64,000 nucleotides of DNA from an uncultured Prevotella sp. (GTDB lineage: Bacteria > Bacteroidota > Bacteroidia > Bacteroidales > Bacteroidaceae). Each line of letters opens with the position of its first letter. Position 1 is the stretch's first letter. The notes under the pieces are model-generated. The model saw nothing but the letters and a program-made list of their open reading frames with translations, ran no database searches and had not been told where the DNA came from. The translations under genes were made by a program, and so were the position numbers. Below are positions 17,484 through 26,431 of this stretch, piece after piece. Where the stretch lies: contig CABUXJ010000004.1 in assembly GCA_902495455.1 (NCBI GenBank), positions 50,527 to 114,526 on the forward strand. The letters run 5' to 3'.

Positions 17484-18773
17484 ATGAAGATAAGCAATAT
17501 ATTCAAAGGCGACAAAGGCATCTGGATGGTGTTCTTCTTCCTCTGCGTCATCAGCATTGTCGAGGTGTTCAGCGCCTCGAGCGGACTGACGTATAAGAAG
17601 GGCAACTTCATCGGCCCCATCATCTATCACTTCGGGACAATCATTGCCGGCCTCGTGGTCGCCGTGATAACGATGAACATCCCCTGCCGCTACTTCAAGC
17701 TCATGACCCCCGGGTTGCTTCTTGCCTCTTTCCTGACCCTGCTCTGGGTGCTGTTTGCCGGCGAAGACATCAACGGAGCCCAGCGCGTCATCTCGCTTTT
17801 CGGTTTCACGTTTCAGCCGTCGGAGATAGCCAAGGGGACGATGGTGCTTGCCGAAGCCCAGATACTCAGTGCGATGCAGCATGAGGGCGGCGCCGACCGC
17901 AAGGCGTTCGGCTTCATCATGGTGCTTGCCGTCCCCATCTGTTTCCTCATCATGCTCGAAAATCTATCCACGGCCGCCCTGCTCGCTGTCGTGGTCTTCC
18001 TCATGATGTTCATCGGCCGCGTGCCGTACATCCAGTTGGGCAAACTCATGGGAGGCGTATTGGCCCTTGCCGCTTTAGGCCTGGCGTTCATCATGCTCGT
18101 CGGCCACACCAAGAGTGACGACGGGATGCAGCCGGTCAATACCGAAACGGTCGACGTGCACAAGCCTGCCGGTGCTGCCGATGAGGCCGAAAAGGATGGA
18201 GAGCGCAGTTCCGGAATGTTCCACCGTGCCGACACGTGGAAGGCCCGCATCGTCAAGTTCCTCGACGCCAAGGAGGTGGCCCCCAAGGACTACGACCTCG
18301 ACAAGGACGCCCAGGTGGCCCACGCCAACATCGCCATCGTCTCGAGCAACATCATCGGTCAGGGACCGGGCAACTCCGTCGAACGCGACTTCCTTGCCCA
18401 AGCCTTCTCTGACTTCATCTACGCCATCATCATCGAGGAGCTGGGCATCATCGGCGCCGGTTTTGTCGTCCTGCTCTACATCGTCCTGCTCTTCCGCACG
18501 GCCCGCATCGCCAACCGTTGTGAAAACTATTTTCCCGCCCTGCTCGTCATGGGACTGGCCTTGCTGCTCGTCATTCAGGCCACGTTCAACATGCTTGTGG
18601 CCGTCGGTCTGATGCCCGTCACGGGCCAGCCGCTGCCGCTGATAAGCAAGGGCGGAACGTCGACCATCATCAACTGCGCCTATATCGGTGCTATACTCAG
18701 CGTGAGTCGGTCGGCTAAAAAGCGCGAGGAAAAAGTAGGGTCGCGACCCGTCGCGACCGCCTCGTTGACGTGA
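17484..18773 (+). CDS. ftsW: Septal peptidoglycan glycosyltransferase FtsW (SEDS family)
   Basis: 429 residues with the SEDS membrane fold. The conserved GQGPGNS block precedes the last helices and the signature MPVTGQPLPLISKGGTS is intact. Together with FtsI it polymerises septal glycan. A soluble loop of about 90 residues (DGMQPVNTETVD to AQVAHANIA) separates the N- and C-terminal helix groups. The final residues (KVGSRPVATASLT) are encoded by a GTCGCGACC repeat element (from 18732), so the C-terminal tail appears repeat-derived. Confidence 0.93.
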   Translation: MKISNIFKGDKGIWMVFFFLCVISIVEVFSASSGLTYKKGNFIGPIIYHFGTIIAGLVVAVITMNIPCRYFKLMTPGLLLASFLTLLWVLFAGEDINGAQRVISLFGFTFQPSEIAKGTMVLAEAQILSAMQHEGGADRKAFGFIMVLAVPICFLIMLENLSTAALLAVVVFLMMFIGRVPYIQLGKLMGGVLALAALGLAFIMLVGHTKSDDGMQPVNTETVDVHKPAGAADEAEKDGERSSGMFHRADTWKARIVKFLDAKEVAPKDYDLDKDAQVAHANIAIVSSNIIGQGPGNSVERDFLAQAFSDFIYAIIIEELGIIGAGFVVLLYIVLLFRTARIANRCENYFPALLVMGLALLLVIQATFNMLVAVGLMPVTGQPLPLISKGGTSTIINCAYIGAILSVSRSAKKREEKVGSRPVATASLT

Positions 18774-18861
18774 TGTTGATGTTGCTTTGATGTAACACTG
18801 ATGCCTCGTTGACGTGATGTTGATATAGCGTGGCGGTCGCGACAGGTCGCGACCCTACTTT
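18732..18861. repeat. GTCGCGACC element forming the ftsW C-terminus and 3' flank
   Basis: Inverted 30-bp arms (18732-18761 and 18832-18861, one mismatch) with internal GGTCGCGACC palindromes. Between them a 22-bp direct repeat begins at 18759 and at 18803 (GCCTCGTTGACGTGATG core). The left arm and first direct repeat contain the last codons and stop of ftsW. A compact copy of the arms lies at 28334-28367. Confidence 0.88.
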
Positions 18862-18900
18862 AAGGAGACAATCGGGAATGACGATTGTCTCCTTTTTTCT
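18862..18900 (+). terminator. Terminator after ftsW
   Basis: 13-bp stem (18862-18874 with 18882-18894), 7-nt loop, then a T-run. It suggests that part of the dcw transcript ends after ftsW and that murG is reinitiated. Confidence 0.8.
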
Positions 18901-19027
18901 TAACTTTCAATTCTTGATTTTTAATCATCATGTCCATTTTATTCTGAATTTCGGGCCTTTCGGCCGCGTCGGAAAAACGCGGTTGAAACGCAAAAACGTT
19001 GTCGAAAAATGACGTTCGGACGGTCCG

Positions 19028-19140
19028 TGCCGAGCAATAGCGGCCCCGTTGGTCTGCAACGGCTATGCTGTCAGCTCGCAACGAGCACGCCGTCGCAATG
19101 CAACGAGGGCCCCGTTGCAAAGCCGGGAGGCCCTTACGGC
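19028..19140. repeat. GC-rich island, GCACGCC family, copy 2
   Basis: Lies in the 710-bp gene-free gap between ftsW and murG. It carries GCAACGAGCACGCCG, GGCCCCGTTG units and ends with GGCCCTTACGGC. The flanking DNA on both sides is AT-rich and holds no supported gene up to the murG promoter. Confidence 0.75.
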
Positions 19141-19448
19141 AAGACGCCGGCGAAGCGGTGGAAATGTTGTTTTGAGATAAGGCGTTGTGAATCAGTGGAT
19201 TATCCAAAACCTCGAAAAATGGCGTTTTTTCTGCCCTCAGGGCGAAAAATTCCGCAGGAGCGTGTTTTTGGAAACCTTTTGTCCTGATAATTCAAACCGA
19301 CGGCGCGTGTTTTGGTTTCAGATACGACAAATATTTTCGCAACGTTCAGCCCCGACGCCCTTCGGACGCGATTTTTGCACGACAGACACCAAAATGAAAG
19401 AGACGAAAAAAATACGCCTCAAAATTAGCGCGAACGGGAGAAAATGAT

Positions 19449-19456
19449 TAATTTTG
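19449..19456 (+). promoter_or_regulatory. -7 box upstream of murG
   Basis: TAATTTTG, 27 bp before the murG start. With the terminator after ftsW it suggests that murG to ftsZ form a separate transcription unit. No clear -33 TTTG is seen. Confidence 0.5.
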
Positions 19457-19483
19457 CAGAATACTATACTTTTATAAAGAGGT

Positions 19484-20605
19484 ATGAACAACAAATTGAG
19501 AATAATCATCAGCGGAGGCGGTACCGGCGGACATATCTTTCCCGCCGTGTCCATCGCCAACGCCATCAAGGCCCTGCGCCCCGACACCGAGATACTGTTT
19601 GTCGGCGCTCTGGGCCGTATGGAGATGGAGCGTGTGCCCCGCGAGGGTTACGAGATAGTGGGACTCCCCGTCCGCGGGCTGATACGTCCGCTGTGGTCAC
19701 CGCGCAACATCGGTGTGCTGATGGACTTCATGAAGAGCAAGCGCATGGTGCGCCGCACGATACGCGACTTCCGTCCGATGGCGGCCGTCGGTGTGGGCGG
19801 ATATGCCAGTGCGGCGACGCTCAAGGCGGCCCACGTTATGGGCATCCCCTGTCTGATACAGGAGCAAAACTCCTACGCCGGCGTGACCAACAAGATGCTG
19901 GCTTCGGGAGCTGACAGGATATGTGTGGCATACGACGGTATGGAACGGTTTTTCCCGGCCGAGAAGCTGCTGAAGACCGGCAATCCCGTGCGCCAGTCGC
20001 TCCTCGAGAGCAAGATGACGCCCGCTGAGGCCCGCCGCTCGTTCGGACTCGACCCGGAGAAGCGGACCATCGTCATCGTCGGCGGCAGCCTCGGAGCACG
20101 CACGGTCAACGAGAGCGTCCTGCGCCATCTCGACATGGTCGCCGCCGCGGCTGACACGGTGCAGTTTGTCTGGCAGACGGGAAAATATTACAGTAAGGCC
20201 ATCGCCGAAGAACTGGCCGCCAAGGGCTGTCCGGAAAATCTCCACGTGACCGACTTCATCACCGACATGGGCGCCGCCTATCGCGCCGCCGACCTCGTCA
20301 TCAGCCGTGCCGGAGCGAGCAGCATCTCCGAATTTTGCCTGATCGGCAAGCCCGTCATACTCGTGCCCAGCCCCAATGTGGCCGAGGATCATCAGACGAA
20401 AAACGCTATGGCCCTCGTCGACCGCGGTGCGGCTCTCTGTGTCAAGGATGCCGACGCGCCCGACGCGCTCCTGAAGCTCGCCCTTGAAACCGTCGCCGAC
20501 AGCAAGAAACTGGCCGAACTGAGCGGAAATGTCCTCAAAATGGCGCTGCCGGACTCGGCCGAGATTATCGCCCGGGAGGTCATCCGACTTGCGGAAGGAA
20601 AGTGA
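19484..20605 (+). CDS. murG: UDP-GlcNAc:lipid I N-acetylglucosaminyltransferase
   Basis: 373 residues of the GT-B fold (GT28). The glycine-rich N-terminal loop is SGGGTGGHIFPA, a second G-loop motif is VGGYASAATL, and the donor-site block ISRAGASSISEFCLIGKPVI is present. It converts lipid I to lipid II on the cytoplasmic membrane face. The start codon follows AAGAGG by a short spacer. It is separated from ftsW by about 710 bp of repeats, a terminator and a likely new promoter. Confidence 0.95.
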   Translation: MNNKLRIIISGGGTGGHIFPAVSIANAIKALRPDTEILFVGALGRMEMERVPREGYEIVGLPVRGLIRPLWSPRNIGVLMDFMKSKRMVRRTIRDFRPMAAVGVGGYASAATLKAAHVMGIPCLIQEQNSYAGVTNKMLASGADRICVAYDGMERFFPAEKLLKTGNPVRQSLLESKMTPAEARRSFGLDPEKRTIVIVGGSLGARTVNESVLRHLDMVAAAADTVQFVWQTGKYYSKAIAEELAAKGCPENLHVTDFITDMGAAYRAADLVISRAGASSISEFCLIGKPVILVPSPNVAEDHQTKNAMALVDRGAALCVKDADAPDALLKLALETVADSKKLAELSGNVLKMALPDSAEIIAREVIRLAEGK

Positions 20606-20706
20606 AGAAAGTGAAGAGGGAAGAGGGAAGAATTTGCTGCCGCCGTTCGGTGCGGTTCCCATTCCTCCCATAATTCCCATCCCTCCCATAATCAACCAAA
20701 AAAACA

Positions 20707-22089
20707 ATGGAACTCAAAGACATAAAATCAGTCTATTTCGTGGGCGCCGGCGGCATCGGCATGAGCGCCATCGCCCGCTACTTCATAAGCCGCGGCATTG
20801 TCGTGGCCGGTTATGACAAGACATCGACCGAACTGACCCAAAGGCTTGAGCGCGAGGGAGCGCTCCTGCACTATGAGGAAGATGTCGACGAGATACCCCA
20901 TGTGTGCAAGAACCCGCAGACATGTCTCGTCGTCTACACTCCCGCCATACCCGCCGACCACAAGGAACTCGTCTTCTTCCGCGAAGGGGGATTTGAGATA
21001 CAGAAGCGGGCGCAGGTGCTCGGCACCATCGCACGTTCCCACCGCGCACTCTGCGTCGCCGGAACTCACGGCAAGACGACCACCTCGACCATGTGTGCGC
21101 ACATCATGCACCAGAGCGCGGCCGACTGCAACGCCTTTCTCGGAGGCATATCCAAGAACTACGGGACCAACTACATACTCAGCAAGAGCGACTATGTCGT
21201 CATCGAAGCCGACGAGTTCGACCGCTCCTTCCACTGGTTGCGCCCCTGGATCAGCGTCATCACTTCGGCCGACGCCGACCATCTCGACATCTACGGGACC
21301 GAAGAGGCCTATCTGGAGAGCTTCGCCCACTATACGTCGCTCATCCAGCCGGGCGGCGCGCTCATCGTCCGCCGCGGACTGCGCGTCGAGGAACGGCTGC
21401 AGGAGGGCGTCCGCAGATATGAATACTCACGTGATGAGGGCGACTTCCACGCCGAAAACATACGCATCGACAACGGTGAGATCACGTTCGACTTCATCTC
21501 CCCGATAGAGTGCGTCCGCGGCGTGCAGCTCGGACAACCCGTGCCCATCAACATCGAGAACGGTGTCGCCGCTATGGCTATGGCCCAGTTGGCCGGTTGC
21601 ACGGCCGACGAACTGCGCTACGGCATGCAGACTTACGGCGGTGTGGCACGGCGCTTCGACTTCAAGATCAAGACCGACCGGCAGGTGCTCCTCAGCGACT
21701 ACGCCCACCATCCGAAGGAGATACTCCAGAGCGCACGCAGTCTCAGGGAATTGTATCGTGACCGCAAGATAACGGCCATATTCCAACCGCATCTCTACAC
21801 CCGAACCCGCGACTTCTATCGCGACTTCGCCGACGCGCTCAGTCTGCTGGACGAGGTCATACTCTGCGACATCTATCCGGCACGCGAAGAACCCATCGAG
21901 GGCGTCACGTCAAAGTTGATATATGACAATCTGAAGGACGGTGTCGAGCGGGTGATGATACACAAGGAGGATGTGCCCGCATACGTGGCCGGCCACGACT
22001 TCGACGTGCTCGTCGTCTTGGGAGCCGGCGACCTGGACAACTATGTCCCGCAGATAGCGCAGATACTTCAGGAGAAGACGAAACAATAA
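20707..22089 (+). CDS. murC: UDP-N-acetylmuramate:L-alanine ligase
   Basis: 460 residues. N-terminal Rossmann domain (YFVGAGGIGMSAIARYF), P-loop VAGTHGKTTTSTM (Lys123), and the ATP-domain segment VVIEADEFDRSFHWLRP. It adds the first amino acid of the stem peptide. The conserved DYAHHPKEI motif is present in the C-terminal domain. The preceding 100-bp gap has GAAGAGGGAAGAGGGAAG and CCCATNCCTCCCATA short repeats. ftsQ follows after 20 bp. Confidence 0.95.
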   Translation: MELKDIKSVYFVGAGGIGMSAIARYFISRGIVVAGYDKTSTELTQRLEREGALLHYEEDVDEIPHVCKNPQTCLVVYTPAIPADHKELVFFREGGFEIQKRAQVLGTIARSHRALCVAGTHGKTTTSTMCAHIMHQSAADCNAFLGGISKNYGTNYILSKSDYVVIEADEFDRSFHWLRPWISVITSADADHLDIYGTEEAYLESFAHYTSLIQPGGALIVRRGLRVEERLQEGVRRYEYSRDEGDFHAENIRIDNGEITFDFISPIECVRGVQLGQPVPINIENGVAAMAMAQLAGCTADELRYGMQTYGGVARRFDFKIKTDRQVLLSDYAHHPKEILQSARSLRELYRDRKITAIFQPHLYTRTRDFYRDFADALSLLDEVILCDIYPAREEPIEGVTSKLIYDNLKDGVERVMIHKEDVPAYVAGHDFDVLVVLGAGDLDNYVPQIAQILQEKTKQ

Positions 22090-22109
22090 GACAATACGGA
22101 GACAAGTAT

Positions 22110-22889
22110 ATGACGTTCAGCTGGAAGAAGACAATGATCGTAGTGCTGGACACCGTCGTGGCGGTGTATCTGCTGCTTGCCGTCACGGCTTTCAACAAGC
22201 CGGACGAGAGCCGTTCCGTCTGCTCGCAGGTCAAAATCAACATCAGTGAGGATGTGGTGGAGGGCTTTCTTGACGCTGACGAGATCAAAAGGATACTCAA
22301 GAACAAGGGCGTCTATCCGTTGGGCAAACCGATGGACGACATCCGCGTGCGCCGCATCGAGGACGTGTTGGAGAACAGCCCGTTCGTGGATCGGGCGCGG
22401 TGTCACAAGACTACGGGCGGACATGTCTGCATCTCCGTGACACAGAGGATGCCACTCATACGTGTAAAGGCGGACAGCGGAGACGACTACTATCTCGACA
22501 GCCGAGGCGGCATCATGCCGAACACACGCTACACGACCGACCTCATCGTCGCCACGGGACACATCGGACGCAAGTATGCCTCGAAAGTGCTCGCCCCGCT
22601 GGCCGCATACATCGTCAAAGACAAGTTTTGGCGCAACCAAGTCGTACAGATCAATGTGCTCGAGGACGGCACGGTGGAGATCGTACCGAGAGTCGGAGAC
22701 CACATCGTCTACTTGGGACAACCGGCCGGTGTCGCCGGAAAACTGCTTCGGCTGGAGAAGTTCTACCGCTACGGACTCAACCGCGCCGGCTGGAACAAGT
22801 ACTCTTATATCAGTCTGGAATTTGACAACCAGATAATATGCAAGAAGCAACTGCCGCGTCAGAAGACGGCAACGGTTTCCGAACAGTAA
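22110..22889 (+). CDS. ftsQ: Cell division protein FtsQ
   Basis: 259 residues: short cytoplasmic N-terminus, one transmembrane helix (about 8-28) and a periplasmic region with a POTRA-like part (EIKRILKNKGVYPLGKPMDD, then IRVRRIEDVLENSPFV) and a beta domain (YYLDSRGGIMP). It links FtsL/DivIC-type proteins to the septal synthase. The identification rests on this architecture and on its position between murC and ftsA; the sequence family is divergent in Bacteroidetes. Confidence 0.85.
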   Translation: MTFSWKKTMIVVLDTVVAVYLLLAVTAFNKPDESRSVCSQVKINISEDVVEGFLDADEIKRILKNKGVYPLGKPMDDIRVRRIEDVLENSPFVDRARCHKTTGGHVCISVTQRMPLIRVKADSGDDYYLDSRGGIMPNTRYTTDLIVATGHIGRKYASKVLAPLAAYIVKDKFWRNQVVQINVLEDGTVEIVPRVGDHIVYLGQPAGVAGKLLRLEKFYRYGLNRAGWNKYSYISLEFDNQIICKKQLPRQKTATVSEQ

Positions 22890-22926
22890 CGAAATGATAA
22901 CGAAAAATACATGAACAGACAATAAG

Positions 22927-24381
22927 ATGGCAGCAAAGGACTTTATCGTAGCAATAGAACTCGGCTCATCCAAGATGACCGGTATCGCGGGAAAGAAAAA
23001 TCTCGACGGCAGCATCAACGTGCTTGCCGTGGTGCGGGAGGACTCTTCCGTTTTCATAAAGAAAGGTAAAATCTACAACTTCGACCAGACCGTATTGTGC
23101 GTCAAGAACATCGTCAGCAAGTTGGAGGCGCAGCTCAAGACGTCGATAACACAGGTCTACGTGGGCGTGGGCGGACAGTCCATACGCAGCGTGAGAAACG
23201 TGATAGCCCGGGACCTGCCGCCGGAGACCAAAGTCACGCAGGACATGGTCATCGAACTGATGGACATCAACCGCAACTGGAAGTATGCGGACCAGGAGAT
23301 ACTCGACGTGGCGGTGCAGGAATACAAGGTCGACACACAGGCGCAGCTCGACCCCGTGGGCATACAGTGCTCACGGATAGAAGGCAACTTCCTCAACATC
23401 CTGCAGCGTAAGACGTTCTACAAGAACCTCAACCAGTGCTTCGAGGCTGCCGGTGTCAATGTCGCCGAGATGTTCCTCGCACCGTTGGCTCTCGCCGACA
23501 GCGTCCTTACGGAGGCAGAGAAGCGCTCCGGATGCGCCCTCGTCGACATCGGAGCGGACACCACGACGGTATCCGTCTACAGCAAGAACATCCTGCGCCA
23601 CCTCGCTGTCATACCGCTCGGCTCCGCCAATATCACCGAAGACATCAAATCGCTGCAGATGGAGTTCCAGGACGCAGAGAAGATGAAGCTCAAATACGGT
23701 TGCGCATACACCGACAACAACGACATAGACAACACCCTGCGTCTCTCTATCGACGCCGACAGACAGGTGGACAGCCGCAAGTTCATCGAGATAGTGGAGA
23801 GCCGTGTGGAGGAAATCATCGAGAACGTGTGGTTTCAGGTGCCCGGGGAATATTGCGACAAGCTGCTCGGAGGCATCATTCTGACCGGCGGCGGTTCCAA
23901 CATGAAGAACATCGAACGTGCTTTTGTCAACCACACGCACATCGACAAGATACGCACGGCGAAGTTTGTGACCCATACCATCACTTCCGGCAACAGCGAA
24001 GTGAATACCCGCAACGGTATGATGAACACCGTGCTCGGTCTTCTCGCCAAGGGTGACCTCAACTGCGCAGGCAGCGAAATCGACCCCGAGGACCTCTTCA
24101 ACGGCACCAAGACGACACCGACGGGAACGCCGGATGCACGTCCGAAAGCCCCGCGCAAGGCGGGAGAGATACCTCCCGGTGTCGTCCTGACCGACGCGGA
24201 GAAGCAAAAACTCGAGGAAGAGGAACGCCGCAAGAGGGAGGAAGAAGAGCGCAAGGCACGCGAGGAGGCCGAGGAAGAGGAGCGCCGGCGTGAAGCGGAG
24301 CGCAAGGCCAACAGCCCGCTCAACAAGATCATCAACTGGTCGAAGACGTGGGGAAAGAAGTTTATGGAGGAAGAAAACTGA
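22927..24381 (+). CDS. ftsA: Cell division protein FtsA (actin-like Z-ring anchor)
   Basis: 484 residues. Actin-fold ATPase motifs: AIELGSSKMTGIAG at the N-terminus, ALVDIGADTTTVSVY in the middle and GIILTGGGSNMKNIE near residue 320. The C-terminus differs from the proteobacterial form: a Glu/Arg/Lys-rich coiled-coil stretch (about 418-462) precedes a short amphipathic helix (NKIINWSKTWGKKFM) likely to insert into the membrane. It tethers FtsZ filaments, encoded 143 bp downstream after a tandem repeat array. Confidence 0.94.
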   Translation: MAAKDFIVAIELGSSKMTGIAGKKNLDGSINVLAVVREDSSVFIKKGKIYNFDQTVLCVKNIVSKLEAQLKTSITQVYVGVGGQSIRSVRNVIARDLPPETKVTQDMVIELMDINRNWKYADQEILDVAVQEYKVDTQAQLDPVGIQCSRIEGNFLNILQRKTFYKNLNQCFEAAGVNVAEMFLAPLALADSVLTEAEKRSGCALVDIGADTTTVSVYSKNILRHLAVIPLGSANITEDIKSLQMEFQDAEKMKLKYGCAYTDNNDIDNTLRLSIDADRQVDSRKFIEIVESRVEEIIENVWFQVPGEYCDKLLGGIILTGGGSNMKNIERAFVNHTHIDKIRTAKFVTHTITSGNSEVNTRNGMMNTVLGLLAKGDLNCAGSEIDPEDLFNGTKTTPTGTPDARPKAPRKAGEIPPGVVLTDAEKQKLEEEERRKREEEERKAREEAEEEERRREAERKANSPLNKIINWSKTWGKKFMEEEN

Positions 24382-24385
24382 CGGC

Positions 24386-24495
24386 GAGGCCGTTATAATA
24401 TAATAAGGTAGCCGTCATAATATAATGATGTAATCGCTATAATATAATGATGTGACTGCTATTATATAGTAATGTAGCCGCTTTTATATAATCAA
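24386..24495 (+). repeat. Five 22-bp tandem units between ftsA and ftsZ
   Basis: Units at 24386, 24408, 24430, 24452 and 24474, each about GTAGCCGCTATAATATAATG-like with small differences (core TATAATATAATGAT in units 2 and 3). The array begins four bases after the ftsA stop and ends 29 bases before ftsZ. The AT-rich cores resemble sigma-70 -10 boxes, though Bacteroidetes normally use TAnnTTTG. Confidence 0.9.
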
Positions 24496-24524
24496 GCTAT
24501 TCAAACAATAACATCAAAAAGGAT

Positions 24525-25844
24525 ATGGGAGACAACAATATAGTTGATTTCGGCGCTCCGGAGAAGGAGCACAGCATCATCAAAGTCATCGGAGTGGGCG
24601 GTGGCGGAGGCAACGCCGTCAATCACATGTATCGCGAAGGCATACACGACGTGTCTTTCGTGTTGTGCAACACCGACAATCAGGCACTCAACGACTCACC
24701 CGTGCCGGTGCATTTGCAGTTAGGCAAGGAAGGATTGGGAGCCGGAAACCGTCCCGAGAAGGCACGTAAGGCAGCCGAAGAGAGCATCGACGACATCAAG
24801 GCGATGCTCGATGACGGCACCCGCATGGCGTTTATCACGGCCGGAATGGGCGGTGGAACGGGTACGGGAGCCGCCCCGGTGATAGCCCGTGTGTCCAAGG
24901 AGATGGGCATACTGACGGTCGGTATCGTCACGATACCGTTCCGGTTTGAAGGTCCGAAGAAGATAGACCAGGCTCTGGACGGTGTAGAGGAGATGGCAAA
25001 ACACGTCGACGCACTGCTCGTCATCAACAACGAACGTCTGCGTGAGATATATCCCGACCTCTCGCTCATGGCCGCCTTCGGCAAGGCTGACGACACGCTG
25101 AGCGTTGCGGCGAAGTCCATCGCCGAGATCATCACTGTCCACGGCATCATCAATCTCGACTTCAATGACGTCAAGACCGTGCTCCAGGACGGTGGCGTGG
25201 CCATCATGTCGACCGGCTATGGCGAGGGCGAAGACCGTGTGAAGAAAGCCATCGACGACGCGCTGAACTCGCCGCTGCTCAACGACAATGATGTCTTCAA
25301 CTCGCGCAAGATACTTCTCTCCATCGCCTTCAACGAAGATCGCGAGGGCAAGGAGAACTTCATGATGGAGGAGATGAACTACGTCCACGACTTCATGGAC
25401 AAGTTCGGTGACTTCGAAATCAAGTGGGGAGTGGCCATCGACCCCGAGTTGGGCAAGAAGGTGAAGATCACCATCCTCGCCACGGGCTTCGGCATACGCA
25501 ATGTCGACGGCATGCCGGACCACAAGAAGAAGCAGACCCAAGAGGAAGCCAACCGCATCGCGGAGGCACAGGAGAGGCAGGCGCAGCTCGACGACCGCCG
25601 CGGCCGTTTCTACAAGACCGACAACAACGGCATGAAATACAAGCGTCGCCCCCACATCTACCTTTTCAGTCCGGAGGATCTGGACAACGACGACGTCATC
25701 TCGGCCGTGGAATCGACGCCCACCTACAAGCGGACACGTGAGATATTGGACAACATCCACAGTCAGGCCGGCGGTGACGATGCCCTTCTGAACAAGTCGG
25801 ACGACCCCCGGGAGGCTGTACAAGGAACAATCAAATTCGCATAA
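24525..25844 (+). CDS. ftsZ: Cell division protein FtsZ
   Basis: 439 residues. The tubulin signature GMGGGTGTG lies at 107-115, preceded by KVIGVGGGGGNAVNHM, with the T7 loop INLDFNDVKTVL. It forms the Z-ring GTPase polymer. After the core, a charged linker leads to YLFSPEDLDNDDVISAVE, seen in Bacteroidetes FtsZ. The usual extreme C-terminal anchor peptide (an I-P-x-F/Y-L-R-like motif) is not evident; the protein ends GTIKFA. yqeY follows after 6 bp. Confidence 0.96.
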   Translation: MGDNNIVDFGAPEKEHSIIKVIGVGGGGGNAVNHMYREGIHDVSFVLCNTDNQALNDSPVPVHLQLGKEGLGAGNRPEKARKAAEESIDDIKAMLDDGTRMAFITAGMGGGTGTGAAPVIARVSKEMGILTVGIVTIPFRFEGPKKIDQALDGVEEMAKHVDALLVINNERLREIYPDLSLMAAFGKADDTLSVAAKSIAEIITVHGIINLDFNDVKTVLQDGGVAIMSTGYGEGEDRVKKAIDDALNSPLLNDNDVFNSRKILLSIAFNEDREGKENFMMEEMNYVHDFMDKFGDFEIKWGVAIDPELGKKVKITILATGFGIRNVDGMPDHKKKQTQEEANRIAEAQERQAQLDDRRGRFYKTDNNGMKYKRRPHIYLFSPEDLDNDDVISAVESTPTYKRTREILDNIHSQAGGDDALLNKSDDPREAVQGTIKFA

Positions 25845-25850
25845 CAAGTC

Positions 25851-26300
25851 ATGACACTATTCGAACAAGTAAGCAAAGACATCGTTGCGGCAATGAAGGC
25901 CAAGGACAAGGTCGCCCTTGAAGCCCTGCGCAACATCAAGAAGGTATTCATCGAGGCAAAGACAGCACCCGGCGCCAACGACACATTGGAGGATGCCGCT
26001 GCGCTCAAGATACTCCAGAAACTGGCCAAGCAGGGCCACGACTCCGCCACGCTCTATGCCGGGCAAAACCGTCAGGACCTTGCCGACGCCGAACTGGCAC
26101 AGGTCGCCGTCATCGAGAGCTACCTCCCCAAGCCCATGAGCGAGGCCGAGATAGAGGCCGCCGTGCGTGAGATTATCGCCCGCACAGGTGCGTCCGGCAT
26201 CCGCGAGATGGGCAAGGTGATGGGTCCGGCGAGCAAGGAGCTGGCCGGAAAGGCTGACGGAAAGACAATCTCGGAAGTCGTAAAGCGTCTTCTCTCATGA
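25851..26300 (+). CDS. yqeY: GatB/YqeY domain protein
   Basis: 149 residues, matching stand-alone YqeY proteins: helical N-domain (FEQVSKDIVAAMKAKDKVAL) and the C-terminal part seen in the tRNA amidotransferase GatB tail (GIREMGKVMGPASKELAGKADG). It likely binds tRNA or assists amidation, but its role as a free protein is not settled. It starts 6 bp after ftsZ and is the last gene before a terminator, so it is co-transcribed with the dcw genes. Confidence 0.9.
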   Translation: MTLFEQVSKDIVAAMKAKDKVALEALRNIKKVFIEAKTAPGANDTLEDAAALKILQKLAKQGHDSATLYAGQNRQDLADAELAQVAVIESYLPKPMSEAEIEAAVREIIARTGASGIREMGKVMGPASKELAGKADGKTISEVVKRLLS

Positions 26301-26344
26301 TGCGGACTATGACAGCAGACCGTATTTCATAAAACAACAATAAT

Positions 26345-26388
26345 GGCCGTAGATACTTAACATGGCTCTGGTATCTGCGGCCCTTTTT
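26345..26388 (+). terminator. Terminator of the ftsZ-yqeY unit
   Basis: 12-bp stem GGCCGTAGATAC / GTATCTGCGGCC with one G-U pair, 14-nt loop, followed by C and a T-run. Confidence 0.88.
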
Positions 26389-26431
26389 GTTTGCATTAAT
26401 AACCGAAGAGCCATAACGACTGAAAAAAGAC

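Noticed and set aside
24386..24495. Sigma-70-type -10 promoters in the ftsZ tandem array
   Set aside because: TATAATATAAT resembles an E. coli -10 box, but Bacteroidetes sigma factors use TAnnTTTG; I record the repeats without calling promoters.
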